The notes below the pieces were generated by a model. It was not told the DNA's origin, did no database searches, and saw only the letters and a list, made by a program, of their open reading frames with translations. Position numbers and translations under genes: made by a program. Shown one piece after another: positions 10,854 to 20,648 of a stretch of DNA of 64,000 bases. This DNA is from Amyelois transitella (Eukaryota > Arthropoda > Insecta > Lepidoptera > Pyralidae): the NCBI RefSeq assembly GCF_032362555.1, contig NC_083531.1, forward strand, positions 3,100,001-3,164,000. Direction: 5' to 3'. Numbering within the stretch: position 1 is the stretch's first letter; every line of letters starts with the position of its first letter.

Positions 10854-10882
<29 letters not shown>
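9617..10882 (+). mobile_element. A-tailed, mRNA-like segment, copy 1 (possible captured RNA-virus transcript)
   Basis: Structure is that of an intronless cDNA: 84-nt leader, 364-codon frame (9701-10795), about 58-nt trailer and a run of 29 A (10854-10882). The base composition is visibly richer in C and G than the BEL sequence around it. The A-run follows GTTAAG, which resembles the TTAAGAAAAA gene-end signal of several mononegaviruses, but that motif is short and not decisive. The segment joins BEL sequence directly at both ends without a visible target duplication. Origin from a host mRNA or a LINE ORF1 remains possible. Confidence 0.5.
9701..10795 (+). CDS. Intact 364-aa protein of unknown origin, array copy 1
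   Basis: I do not recognise this protein. It starts basic (MRKSRATASLEKIRLG), has a helical N-third (residues about 20-90), an acidic, probably disordered middle (about 100-180, with EDPIGDPY and SEDEETEFNR), a more ordered aromatic stretch (about 183-245, FVWTLRPLYINSLYETNP) and a Pro/Ser-rich tail. No zinc knuckle, RT or membrane span is seen. An acidic disordered linker between two folded parts would suit a viral phosphoprotein, but this is inference. The identical open frame in five copies argues for recent capture or spread. The start is the first ATG of the segment. Confidence 0.6.
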   Translation: MRKSRATASLEKIRLGVEQSKTELTREYSAEDPLMVIMDGINFVDIILKDQEAVKHFNKCKANVLAEAIRGYMKAYLEEKAKEVTESKDIHQNLFSSLQRENAGESTSGLVPREVNFHVSPAGTQDADVDMQPDTHSAEMDCQGEYQDPENSDEDPIGDPYLRFIQSEDEETEFNRKFPNLPRVHCPRRLFVWTLRPLYINSLYETNPEAFPASWDSLKISDPIQAWNSFNQTYIKYANAHWAQQHLNIHSSETAVDFYNVQALKSEIIKTIRENSPAQTIPSTSTQPCTEDLAGIISKSTQKIEEMHRCLVSELTKMKRRDVCPLLPPSTMQPSLSLQPVSRPLSPVIRSYSPQNNLHAEWDL

Positions 10883-10887
<5 letters not shown>

Positions 10888-12426
10888 TCCTTGCTTCCAC
10901 AGTCTCATTTTTGAAATGTCAGACGGCATAATTCCACGCGATGCAATATCCGCAGGATTATATTTTGATTGGACATGAGACCATTGAGATCTGTCTAAAC
11001 TTCCTAAAATCTCTGCTACACGGTTAGCGACGAATACTTTCCACCGGCTTGGATGGCTACTAAGCCATGCAAGTACAACTGAAGAATCACTCCACGCATG
11101 AATGTGTTGCTTTGGAATACCTAAAGTATCAGCTACCTCTATTAATAATTTAGAAAGTAGTGTTGCCCCACAAAGTTCTAATCGGGGTATTGACAGTTGT
11201 TTGATAGGAGCTACTTTTGTTTTAGAAGTAACAAGGTTTACATTAATATTACTACATTTATCAATAACACGGATATAGACAACTGCGGCATATGCTTCAC
11301 TCGATGCATCGCAAAATCCATGAAGCTGAACAGAAGTATCATCCTTTCGAGTGTTCATCCATCGGGGTATCTCGAAACTTTTTATTAATAAAAGCTCGTT
11401 TCTATATGCGACCCATTCGGTTAGTAATTGAGGCGTAAGTTTTTCATCCCATTTCAAACCTGATGTCCATAGTTTTTGAATAAAAATCTTAGCTTTTATT
11501 ACAATTGGAGCAAGCCAACCTAATGGATCATAGAGACGTGATATATCTGAGATCACTTTCCGTTTCGTGATTGGCTCTTCAATTGTCGGCAACTGCACTA
11601 AATATTTAAATGTATCGTTACATTTGTCCCACGTAAGACCCAATATTTTAGTAATCGAATCAGATTTATCAACAAACTTTGGTGTCTCTGTCTTAGACTC
11701 TTCCTCTGCAATTTTATTATCATTGTCTTCACTGTTTCTATTATCTTTTATTTGCTCTTTCATACTTTTATCTCCAAGTTTTTCTTCGTTTTCTATCCAC
11801 TTCATTAGATTTTTATCATTGCTTGTCCACTTTTGTAATTCAAACCCTCCTTTTCTAAGCAATTGTTTCATTTCAGTATATAGCTGTTGACCTTCTATAA
11901 AATTTTCACATCCTGACATCAAATCATCAACATAAAAGTCTGACAACACTTTTTTTGCAGCTATTGGGAAATGAACACCCTCGTCATAAGCTACTTGACG
12001 TAATGAGCGAATTGCTAAATATGGAGCTGACGATGTACCAAATGTAACTGTCAAAAGTCGATAATGTTGTACCTCAGAAGCAGAATTTTCACGCCAAAGA
12101 ATACGCTGAAAATCAACATCTTCTGAAGATACACGAACTTGACGATACATCTTCACAATATCAGAAGAAATACATACAGGATGTGCCCGCCATCTCATTA
12201 AAATATGTCTCAAGTCATCCTGTAATGTGGGACCAACCAATAAGTCTTGATTTAAAGAAACACCGTTGGATCCTGGGCACGATGCGTCAAAGACAATACG
12301 TACTTTTGTTGTACTTCTATCGTTGCGCACCACAGCAAAATGTGGTAAATAAAAACCTTTGGAGCTTTTATGTTTTTCAGGTGGAATAATCTCCATATGA
12401 TTTAGACTGAGATATTCAGCAAATAC
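10883..12426 (-). pseudogene. BEL pol fragment, array unit 2
   Basis: A repeat of the RT/RNase H part of 8070-9616, minus strand. Its frame runs into the T-rich complement of the preceding A-run, so it ends in poly-Phe codons. Its first bases differ slightly from the parent copy and agree with all later units. Confidence 0.8.
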
Positions 12427-13684
12427 CTAAACATCACACCTCCAAACAAGTCCCAAGACAGTAAGCGGGACAACTCCCACCCTTGCAAATCGACACCCAA
12501 AAAACCAATCATGAGGAAGTCCAGGGCGACTGCTAGCCTCGAAAAAATCAGACTAGGAGTAGAACAGAGCAAGACAGAACTTACAAGAGAATACTCTGCT
12601 GAGGACCCCCTTATGGTTATAATGGATGGAATAAATTTCGTAGACATAATTTTGAAGGACCAAGAAGCAGTTAAACACTTCAACAAGTGCAAAGCTAATG
12701 TCCTAGCCGAGGCTATAAGGGGTTATATGAAAGCATATCTCGAGGAAAAGGCAAAGGAAGTCACTGAATCCAAAGATATCCACCAAAACCTATTCTCAAG
12801 TCTTCAACGAGAGAACGCAGGTGAATCTACATCCGGCTTAGTTCCCAGAGAAGTTAACTTTCATGTATCTCCAGCGGGCACTCAAGATGCCGACGTCGAC
12901 ATGCAACCAGACACACACTCGGCCGAAATGGATTGTCAAGGCGAATACCAGGACCCAGAAAACAGTGATGAGGACCCTATCGGCGACCCTTATCTGAGGT
13001 TCATCCAAAGTGAGGATGAGGAAACAGAATTTAATAGGAAATTTCCCAATCTTCCCAGAGTCCACTGTCCCAGGAGATTATTTGTCTGGACATTAAGGCC
13101 CCTGTATATCAATAGTCTATACGAAACCAACCCCGAAGCATTCCCTGCGAGTTGGGACTCTCTTAAAATCTCAGATCCCATACAAGCTTGGAACTCGTTT
13201 AACCAGACGTATATAAAATATGCGAACGCCCACTGGGCACAACAACATCTTAATATCCACTCGTCCGAGACGGCAGTTGACTTCTACAATGTCCAAGCTC
13301 TCAAAAGCGAAATTATCAAAACCATTAGGGAAAATTCACCAGCTCAGACCATTCCCTCAACAAGCACTCAGCCCTGCACAGAAGACCTAGCGGGGATCAT
13401 CAGCAAAAGCACACAAAAAATTGAAGAGATGCATCGCTGTCTTGTATCTGAACTGACAAAAATGAAGAGGCGAGATGTTTGTCCTTTACTCCCACCCAGC
13501 ACAATGCAGCCTTCTCTCTCTCTCCAGCCCGTATCAAGACCCCTGTCCCCAGTGATCAGGAGCTACAGTCCACAGAACAACCTTCATGCGGAGTGGGACC
13601 TGTGATACCGAGGACCAAACAACTCATTTATTCACCACGACTACAGTTAACATGGAAGTTAAGAAAAAAAAAAAAAAAAAAAAA
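12427..13684 (+). mobile_element. A-tailed segment, copy 2
   Basis: Same as 9617-10882 but with a 21-A run (13664-13684). Confidence 0.75.
12511..13605 (+). CDS. 364-aa unknown protein, array copy 2
   Basis: Identical product to 9701-10795. Confidence 0.6.
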   Translation: MRKSRATASLEKIRLGVEQSKTELTREYSAEDPLMVIMDGINFVDIILKDQEAVKHFNKCKANVLAEAIRGYMKAYLEEKAKEVTESKDIHQNLFSSLQRENAGESTSGLVPREVNFHVSPAGTQDADVDMQPDTHSAEMDCQGEYQDPENSDEDPIGDPYLRFIQSEDEETEFNRKFPNLPRVHCPRRLFVWTLRPLYINSLYETNPEAFPASWDSLKISDPIQAWNSFNQTYIKYANAHWAQQHLNIHSSETAVDFYNVQALKSEIIKTIRENSPAQTIPSTSTQPCTEDLAGIISKSTQKIEEMHRCLVSELTKMKRRDVCPLLPPSTMQPSLSLQPVSRPLSPVIRSYSPQNNLHAEWDL

Positions 13685-14312
13685 TCTGGTCCTTGCTTCC
13701 ACAGTCTCATTTTTGAAATGTCAGACGGCATAATTCCACGCGATGCAATATCCGCAGGATTATATTTTGATTGGACATGAGACCATTGAGATCTGTCTAA
13801 ACTTCCTAAAATCTCTGCTACACGGTTAGCGACGAATACTTTCCACCGGCTTGGATGGCTACTAAGCCATGCAAGTACAACTGAAGAATCACTCCACGCA
13901 TGAATGTGTTGCTTTGGAATACCTAAAGTATCAGCTACCTCTATTAATAATTTAGAAAGTAGTGTTGCCCCACAAAGTTCTAATCGGGGTATTGACAGTT
14001 GTTTGATAGGAGCTACTTTTGTTTTAGAAGTAACAAGGTTTACATTAATATTACTACATTTATCAATAACACGGATATAGACAACTGCGGCATATGCTTC
14101 ACTCGATGCATCGCAAAATCCATGAAGCTGAACAGAAGTATCATCCTTTCGAGTGTTCATCCATCGGGGTATCTCGAAACTTTTTATTAATAAAAGCTCG
14201 TTTCTATATGCGACCCATTCGGTTAGTAATTGAGGCGTAAGTTTTTCATCCCATTTCAAACCTGATGTCCATAGTTTTTGAATAAAAATCTTAGCTTTTA
14301 TTACAATTGGAG
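13685..14312 (-). pseudogene. BEL pol fragment, array unit 3, left of gypsy-2
   Basis: RNase H part of the BEL fragment, cut at GGAG (14309-14312) by gypsy-2; it resumes at 20649. Confidence 0.8.
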
Positions 14313-14423
14313 TGTAGAGGTAAGACAATGTAACCCTATTTATAAGTGATTTGTATGAAATATAATTCAGTATTAACTCATCATTCGGTCTATCAATTAG
14401 TCTCCTAACACACCACCTTTACA
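14313..14423 (+). repeat. gypsy-2 5' LTR
   Basis: 111 bp, TG...CA ends, matches 20534-20644. Confidence 0.92.
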
Positions 14424-14441
14424 TGGCGACCCTGCCATATT
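14424..14441 (+). promoter_or_regulatory. gypsy-2 primer-binding site
   Basis: TGGCGACCCTGCC abuts the LTR. The same start, TGGCGACCCTGCC, abuts the gypsy-3 LTR at 59730. TGG at the LTR edge is the complement of a tRNA CCA end. Confidence 0.8.
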
Positions 14442-14575
14442 TGGTGTCGGTTTGGCACGTGTAGTTTCGGATTTCGTCTCGGTGCTACAGTGCAAGGCTA
14501 CTAAGTACAGAATGGGCAGTGCAAATTTTGTTCTCTATCTGTCGACGTGTGAAGTGGATATTAAAAATCGTCATA

Positions 14576-14863
14576 ATGGGCGCATCTCAAACTAAAGAGG
14601 AAATAATTTTGGCGCAAAATGCAGCTGGTGGTGGAGCTTTAAATCAAGCCACGATAGAGCGACATATGGGCTTAACAAATATTATGCTCAGTGTAATTTT
14701 TGTTATACTATTTGTCGGAGTGTGCATGGTCATATACCATTTTTACAAAAGATGCCACAGAAAGTGGATTAGAGAGGAGATAAGGCAAACAAATAAGAGA
14801 GAGTCATTCCTGATGAGGTCATGGCGTGGACGACGTGAGGCAGATAAGGTCGAGCAGGTCTAA
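14576..14863 (+). CDS. gypsy-2 small N-myristoylation-type, single-span membrane protein
   Basis: 95 codons from the ATG at 14576, preferred over the earlier in-frame ATG at 14519 because gypsy-3 starts at the matching place. The N-terminus MGASQTKEE fits the myristoylation rule (Gly2, Ser/Thr near position 6). A hydrophobic span (IMLSVIFVILFVGVCMVIY, about residues 38-56) is followed by a basic tail beginning YKRCHRKW. Gypsy-3 has the same layout (MGSPQSKEE, span, CHRKW). Small upstream frames are known in 412/mdg1-type elements; the membrane role is inference. Confidence 0.7.
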   Translation: MGASQTKEEIILAQNAAGGGALNQATIERHMGLTNIMLSVIFVILFVGVCMVIYHFYKRCHRKWIREEIRQTNKRESFLMRSWRGRREADKVEQV

Positions 14864-15114
14864 GACGCAAAATGCGGAAATAGTGCAATACAATACAAGT
14901 GTCGGCATAAAAAGTGAAAGTGAAGTGATAAAAATAAATAAAAAATAAATAAATAAGGACCTTTTAAGAAATGAATTCAATCATAAAAGAAGAGAAAGAA
15001 CATTACTTATAATAAATATCTAACAAAATAAAGTGCAGTGTAGAGGGTAACGCGATGAGGCTCCGTGTATGGATGGACGATAAGTAAACACTAGTTAAGG
15101 GTAAGCTCTTATAT

Positions 15115-16299
15115 TTGATTGTTATGGCTCAATTGATTCATGATATATATAAGGAATTATTATGTATACGTACTTATTTAATAAAAATAGGACCTTCTAA
15201 ACGAATAGGAGAAACTATTGAAAAGAAATTAAGAGAAGCTGAACAGATAAAATTAAAATATGAGCAGGTATTAGAGGAGATAAATGAGAAGTTGAATGAT
15301 TTAACAAGTGAGGATTACGAATTATTGTGTAAACATTGTACTTTATTTGAAGATTTATTTAAAGAAATAGAAAGTTTGTGTAAAATTGATAGAAAGATAG
15401 TTACAATGGAGAAATTTAACCATAAAGTTGCTTTGGGTTTATTACCTGTTATGAATGATGATGAAAATAACACAAAACACCTCATTGACACTATTGAGTA
15501 TTATGCAGAAACACTAGATAGTGAATCACAGAAAAAATTAATAACTTTTGTATTGAGGAGTAGGTTGTCAGAAAGTGCAAAATTACTTTTAAATGATAAA
15601 TATGACACTATTGCCGATTTAGTACTTGCGATGAGATCGTGCTTGTTAGCTAAAAAATCAGCAACAGCGATACAGAAACAATTATTATCGTTAAAACAGA
15701 ATGAGATGTCGATTGTAGATTATGGAAAAGAACTTTCAGAGATGTTTGTCAATCTTACAATTTCGCAATCACAAGGAGATTCGGAAAAGTATAAAGCTTT
15801 AAAAAGTATAAACGAAAATCAAGCTATTCGACAGTTTGCTGAAGGATTGCGAAATCGTAGGATTTCCACTATTATTTTAGCACAGAAATTTACATCCTTA
15901 AAGGATGCAGTTCAAGCAGCGGTAGAGGAGGATGTCGCATCACCATCGACTTCCAACAATATTATGACAATGAGGAATTATCGTAATAATGGTAATCGTA
16001 ATTTTAGAGGCCGTGGTAACTACAATAGAGGTCCGAGAGTATATCGAGGTAAGTACACCCAGTATAATCATATGCAACAGGGGTCTAGCGGTCAACGAGG
16101 AGGAAACCAAGGTGCGAGAGTGTGGCGCAATAGAGGTGGTCGTGATAATAGTTATAGAGGTTCGACTCCTCGCCGAAATTTTGGACGAAACTATCGAGGT
16201 AGGACAAACAACTATAATCATCAAGTTCATATGATTTCACGTGATGACGTAGAAGGAAAGGTTGATACGAATTCTAATATTCAGTTTTTTCGTGACTAA
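15115..16299 (+). CDS. gypsy-2 gag
   Basis: 394 codons. The N-terminal half is helical and charged (capsid-like), with FAEGLRNRRISTIILAQKF and SLKDAVQAA near residues 240-270, a pattern shared with 412/mdg1 Gag. The C-terminal quarter is an RG/RGN-rich nucleic-acid-binding tail with no CCHC knuckle. It overlaps pol by 38 nt in another frame, a layout Metaviridae usually bridge by ribosomal frameshifting. Gypsy-3 gag (60565-61761) has the same end, FFR. Confidence 0.85.
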   Translation: MIVMAQLIHDIYKELLCIRTYLIKIGPSKRIGETIEKKLREAEQIKLKYEQVLEEINEKLNDLTSEDYELLCKHCTLFEDLFKEIESLCKIDRKIVTMEKFNHKVALGLLPVMNDDENNTKHLIDTIEYYAETLDSESQKKLITFVLRSRLSESAKLLLNDKYDTIADLVLAMRSCLLAKKSATAIQKQLLSLKQNEMSIVDYGKELSEMFVNLTISQSQGDSEKYKALKSINENQAIRQFAEGLRNRRISTIILAQKFTSLKDAVQAAVEEDVASPSTSNNIMTMRNYRNNGNRNFRGRGNYNRGPRVYRGKYTQYNHMQQGSSGQRGGNQGARVWRNRGGRDNSYRGSTPRRNFGRNYRGRTNNYNHQVHMISRDDVEGKVDTNSNIQFFRD

Positions 16300-19200
16300 A
16301 CATCAAATATTGGCTAGTAACAATACTTGTCATGTAACATTACATTTGTCTAACAACTGCGCATATTCTTGGTTAGTCGACACCGGCGCTTCTATATCGG
16401 CTATAAAGTATAAACATGTCAGAGAGCAAAATATTCCACTCCAAAAAGAGCACATAGAGATAGACGGCATAGGTGGTAGAGTTAGAGCAATTGGATACGT
16501 TTGTTTACAGTTATTCATACCATCTATGAAGAACAGTGTTACTCAGAAATTTTATGTATTCGATTCTTTACCTTGTAGGGCGAATGGAATAATTGGACAA
16601 GACTTTTTGAATAAATATAGAGCGACACTGGATTTTAAAAATAAATCGCTACAATTATATTCAAACGAAAATAAACAGATAGTCATGCCCTTAACAACTA
16701 ATCAGTGTTCGTTTAATATTCCTTCCAGATGTGAGACTATACATTATATTGATACAGAGTTGACGGAAGAAAGTGTTGTATGTTCTTCTGAAATTTGTGA
16801 TGGCATTTATATAGCTAGTGCATTAGTAAAACCTGAGAACGGTAAAATCCCTATACAAATTTTAAATACCACAGAAAAGAACTTGACATTAAGTGAAATA
16901 AAACCTATAGTTCACAAAGCTAGTGATTATCAAAGTTGTGCTTTTGGAAAATGTAATAAAAATGCTGATCGGGCCCGAAGGTTATTAATGGAATTAAAGT
17001 TGGATTATCTTAATATGGAAGAGCAAAAGTCTATTGAAAATATATGTGTGAAATATGCAGACATATTTTATTTACCTTCTGATAAATTATCAACAACTAA
17101 TATTTATGAACATAGCATACACCTTAAACAAAATACTGAACCGATTTTCGTGAAACCGTACAGATTACCACATTCACAAAAAGATGAAATTAAAAAACAA
17201 ATAGATAAAATGCTTAGTGAAGGTATTATAGAACCCTGTCAAAGTGAGTGGTCTAGTCCAATATTATTGGTTCCTAAAAAATTAGATTCCACAGGTGAGA
17301 AAAAGTGGAGGTTGGTAGTAGATTATAGGAAAATTAATAATGTTATTAAGGAAGATAAGTTTCCCCTTCCAAATATTCATGAAATATTAGATTCGTTATC
17401 GGGTTGTGTATATTATACACATTTAGATCTTCACCAAGGATATTACAATGTAAGCTTAGAAAAAAGTAGCCGAAAATATACTGCGTTCTGTTCAGGTCAG
17501 TTTCAAATGACTAGGATGCCTATGGGTCTAAAAACTAGTCCTAGCTCATTTTCCAGGATGATGAATATAGCTATGGCAGGTCTTACGTATGAAAAATGTA
17601 TGGTGTATCAAGATGATTTAATATGTATGGGACGAGATTTAGAAAGTCACAATAAAAACTTACAGGACATTTTTCAGCGACTCCGAGAAGTGAACCTTAA
17701 ATTGAATCCAAATAAATGTGAATTTTTGAAAAAAGATATTTTATATTTAGGTCATGTAGTTTCGGCAGCTGGTGTTTTACCAGACCCAGAAAAAATTAAA
17801 ATAGTTCAAAATTATCATGTTCCAAAAACAACAGATGAGGCAAAAAGATTTGTAGCATTTGTTAACTATTATCGGCGATTTGTTCCAAATTTTGCTGAAA
17901 AGGCTCATCCATTAAATCAATTATGCAGGAAAAATGTAACATTTGTGTGGGATGATGCTTGTCAAAAATCATTTGAAACTCTTAAAAATGCAATAATTTC
18001 TCACCCTGTATTACAATATCCCAATTTATCTCAGGAAAATACATTTATAATTCAGACAGACGCATCGGGATATGCTATAGGTGCAGTTTTAAATAACAAC
18101 GATGGCAGGCCAGTAGCCTATGCAAGTAGGAGTCTTAACAAAGCGGAAAAGAACTATCCAACTATTGAAAAAGAGTTATTAGCAATAGTTTGGGCCGTAA
18201 AACATTTTCGCCCATACTTATACGGTCGGAAATTTATTATACAAACAGATCATAAACCGCTTGTCTATCTGTTTAATATGAAGGATCCGTCTAGTAGATT
18301 GATGAAGTTCAGAATGGCTTTGGAAGAGTATGATTTTGTGATAGAGTATATAAGAGGAGCTGATAATGCAGCTGCAGATGCATTGTCTCGCTTATGTATA
18401 TCATCGGATGAATTGAAGGAGATGAATGAACAAATGGTGAATGTTATGACACGGGCACAGAAAAGACGTGAGAATGAGAAAAATAAAGATACTGGGAATA
18501 ATATGATACCTACTGACGATTGGACTGATCACCCGAGAGTCATAGAAACACATATTAAACCCAAGAGATCTATAGAGTTAAGATTTGCGAGTGTTACAGA
18601 CATGCAATTTTTAAGAAGAATGAGATATAAGAGTAGTAAAACGAACACATTATTATATGTTGAAGAGAAAAAATGTATTTTTATTAATCCAGATTCTCAA
18701 TCACAAATTTCGTCAGGCGAATTTGCGAGAGAACTGTGTGTTTTATGTAAAAGTAATGACATAAGTGAAGTATGTTTTATTAAGAAGAAGAATTATTGTT
18801 TATTTATTGAGAAATTAGTAAGCGCTATAAAAGACATAAAGAATTGGTCCGGACCACGTTTGTGTGTTTTAAATGATATAAAAAGGATAGAAGATAAAGA
18901 TGAAAAACGAATTATTTTAAATGATTTCCACCTTTTGCCTACAAGTGGCCATGCAGGCGTTAGAAGGATGTTCACAAATATTAAAAAATATTACTATTGG
19001 CCAGGGCTTGAAAATGACGTAAAGGAATTCGTAAAACGTTGTGATAAGTGTCAGAGAATGAAGCATTCTTCACATTATATAAAAGAGCCCATGGTAGTGA
19101 CGACAACTGCTAATTCAGCGTTCGAAAAAATTTTCCTTGATACTGTAGGACCTATAGATAGGGATGAAAACAATTATTCATATATAATCACGATTCAGTG

Positions 19201-19966
19201 TGAATTAACAAAATATGTTGAAGCGTATCCTATGGTAACAAAAAGTAGTGTTGAAATAGCTCAAAAGTTCGTAAATAATTTTATATTGAGGTATGGCATT
19301 CCCAAGGTGATAGCCACAGATAGAGGAACAGAGTTTTTATCATCAATATTCAAAGAGGTTTGTAAACTTATGAATATAGACCAGTTGCAGTCAACAGCCT
19401 ATCATCATCAGACACTGGGTAGCTTGGAAAACACTCACAAGGGTTTAGGTAATTATCTACGTATCCAATGTGAAAAACATCCTGAGATTTGGAGTACATG
19501 GTTACCATTTTGGTGTTTTTCACACAACACTTCCGTTCACAGTGAGACTAAGTTTACACCGTTTGAGCTCGTATTCGGTAAGAGATGTGTTTTACCGTCA
19601 AACCTCACAAAGGATTACGTAGACCCATTGTATAATGTAGATAGCTATCCCTTAGAATTAAGATACAGGATACAAACTTCTCAGAAAGAAGCGCGGGATA
19701 ATTTAATATTAAGTAAAAATAGAAGGAAGGAAAAATATGATCGAAATAGCAATTCTATTATTTATAAAGAAAACGATCTTATTTTATTAAAGAACGAAAC
19801 AGGTAATAAACTCCAAAGTATTTATTCTGGCCCTTATAAGGTTGTAAAGGAAATTCCTCCAAATGTTGAAATTATAAAAAATAATAAAATAGATATAGTA
19901 CATAAAAATAGAACTAAACTTTATCATGAGCCTACAGAGATGAGTAACAGTCAGAATGATTCATAA
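16262..19966 (+). CDS. gypsy-2 pol polyprotein
   Basis: 1234 codons. Protease WLVDTGASISA (about residues 36-46); RT with WRLVVDYRKINN, MPMGLKTSPSSF and the YQDD catalytic box; RNase H with QTDASGYAIGAVL and QTDHKPLVYLF; integrase with the zinc region GHAGVRRMF...CDKCQRMK, then the triad in LDTVGPID, ATDRGTEFLS and GSLENTHKGLG. No envelope frame follows. RT and RNase H wording is close to the Drosophila 412 element, hence the lineage call. Confidence 0.92.
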   Translation: MIRILIFSFFVTKHQILASNNTCHVTLHLSNNCAYSWLVDTGASISAIKYKHVREQNIPLQKEHIEIDGIGGRVRAIGYVCLQLFIPSMKNSVTQKFYVFDSLPCRANGIIGQDFLNKYRATLDFKNKSLQLYSNENKQIVMPLTTNQCSFNIPSRCETIHYIDTELTEESVVCSSEICDGIYIASALVKPENGKIPIQILNTTEKNLTLSEIKPIVHKASDYQSCAFGKCNKNADRARRLLMELKLDYLNMEEQKSIENICVKYADIFYLPSDKLSTTNIYEHSIHLKQNTEPIFVKPYRLPHSQKDEIKKQIDKMLSEGIIEPCQSEWSSPILLVPKKLDSTGEKKWRLVVDYRKINNVIKEDKFPLPNIHEILDSLSGCVYYTHLDLHQGYYNVSLEKSSRKYTAFCSGQFQMTRMPMGLKTSPSSFSRMMNIAMAGLTYEKCMVYQDDLICMGRDLESHNKNLQDIFQRLREVNLKLNPNKCEFLKKDILYLGHVVSAAGVLPDPEKIKIVQNYHVPKTTDEAKRFVAFVNYYRRFVPNFAEKAHPLNQLCRKNVTFVWDDACQKSFETLKNAIISHPVLQYPNLSQENTFIIQTDASGYAIGAVLNNNDGRPVAYASRSLNKAEKNYPTIEKELLAIVWAVKHFRPYLYGRKFIIQTDHKPLVYLFNMKDPSSRLMKFRMALEEYDFVIEYIRGADNAAADALSRLCISSDELKEMNEQMVNVMTRAQKRRENEKNKDTGNNMIPTDDWTDHPRVIETHIKPKRSIELRFASVTDMQFLRRMRYKSSKTNTLLYVEEKKCIFINPDSQSQISSGEFARELCVLCKSNDISEVCFIKKKNYCLFIEKLVSAIKDIKNWSGPRLCVLNDIKRIEDKDEKRIILNDFHLLPTSGHAGVRRMFTNIKKYYYWPGLENDVKEFVKRCDKCQRMKHSSHYIKEPMVVTTTANSAFEKIFLDTVGPIDRDENNYSYIITIQCELTKYVEAYPMVTKSSVEIAQKFVNNFILRYGIPKVIATDRGTEFLSSIFKEVCKLMNIDQLQSTAYHHQTLGSLENTHKGLGNYLRIQCEKHPEIWSTWLPFWCFSHNTSVHSETKFTPFELVFGKRCVLPSNLTKDYVDPLYNVDSYPLELRYRIQTSQKEARDNLILSKNRRKEKYDRNSNSIIYKENDLILLKNETGNKLQSIYSGPYKVVKEIPPNVEIIKNNKIDIVHKNRTKLYHEPTEMSNSQNDS

Positions 19967-20297
19967 AATACTTAGTGATTGCATTGTATAAAGAATGTGT
20001 CAGGTCAGCGAAAGTTATTTTTAGCCTGTACTTGTATTGTAGAGCATAGTTTGTGTATTGGGTACGTGTAGTAAGATATAACTTTAAGTAAAAATAAAAG
20101 GAAATATTACCCATTTATACTTTTATTAGTATTATAATTAAAAGAACATAAGTAACATTTTTATTTTATTTTCTTTGTTATAGAAAATCAACCATATGAT
20201 TTAACAAGTACTTAGAAATATTTGCAATTGCATTGTATACTGTAATGTCGTATAAGCTTAATCTATTTTTAGCCTGCACTTGTAACATTAGTGTTGT

Positions 20298-20355
<58 letters not shown>

Positions 20356-20396
20356 TTCCATTAATAAAATAAATAAGTAACTATAACAAAATATTA

Positions 20397-20432
<36 letters not shown>

Positions 20433-20533
20433 GTAGTAGTTTTAATACAGTGGATTGTAAACTTCTATTAATTCATATTTCGATAAAATTAAAATAAAAC
20501 TGTATTTTATTTTAATTTCTCCTGCGAGGGAGA
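19967..20533 (+). other. gypsy-2 3' non-coding region with two diverged repeats and long A-runs
   Basis: An 85-bp block (about 19962-20045, ending in TTTTTAGCCTGTACTTGTA) recurs in diverged form at about 20207-20297. Two A-runs (about 20305-20352 and 20401-20429) follow. No gene seen. Confidence 0.6.
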
Positions 20534-20644
20534 TGTAGAGGTAAGACAATGTAACCCTATTTATAAGTGATTTGTATGAAATATAATTCAGTATTAACTC
20601 ATCATTCGGTCTATCAATTAGTCTCCTAACACACCACCTTTACA
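20534..20644 (+). repeat. gypsy-2 3' LTR
   Basis: 111 bp, no difference seen from the 5' LTR; followed by the GGAG duplication. Confidence 0.92.
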
Positions 20645-20648
20645 GGAG

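Larger units (their letters stand above)
14313..20644 (+). mobile_element. Ty3/gypsy element gypsy-2 (412/mdg1 type), looks whole
   Basis: 6332 bp with 111-bp LTRs (14313-14423 and 20534-20644) that look identical, each TGTAGAGG...TTTACA, and a GGAG duplication (14309-14312, 20645-20648). A primer-binding site (TGGCGACCCTGCC) follows the 5' LTR directly, and a purine-rich GCGAGGGAGA precedes the 3' LTR. Genes in order: small membrane protein, gag, pol; no envelope gene. It interrupts only one array unit, so it inserted after, or during, array growth. A very recent insertion. Confidence 0.93.

Noticed and set aside
19967-20533. Envelope gene downstream of gypsy-2 pol
   Set aside because: The region is short, non-coding and A-rich; no signal peptide or membrane frame.
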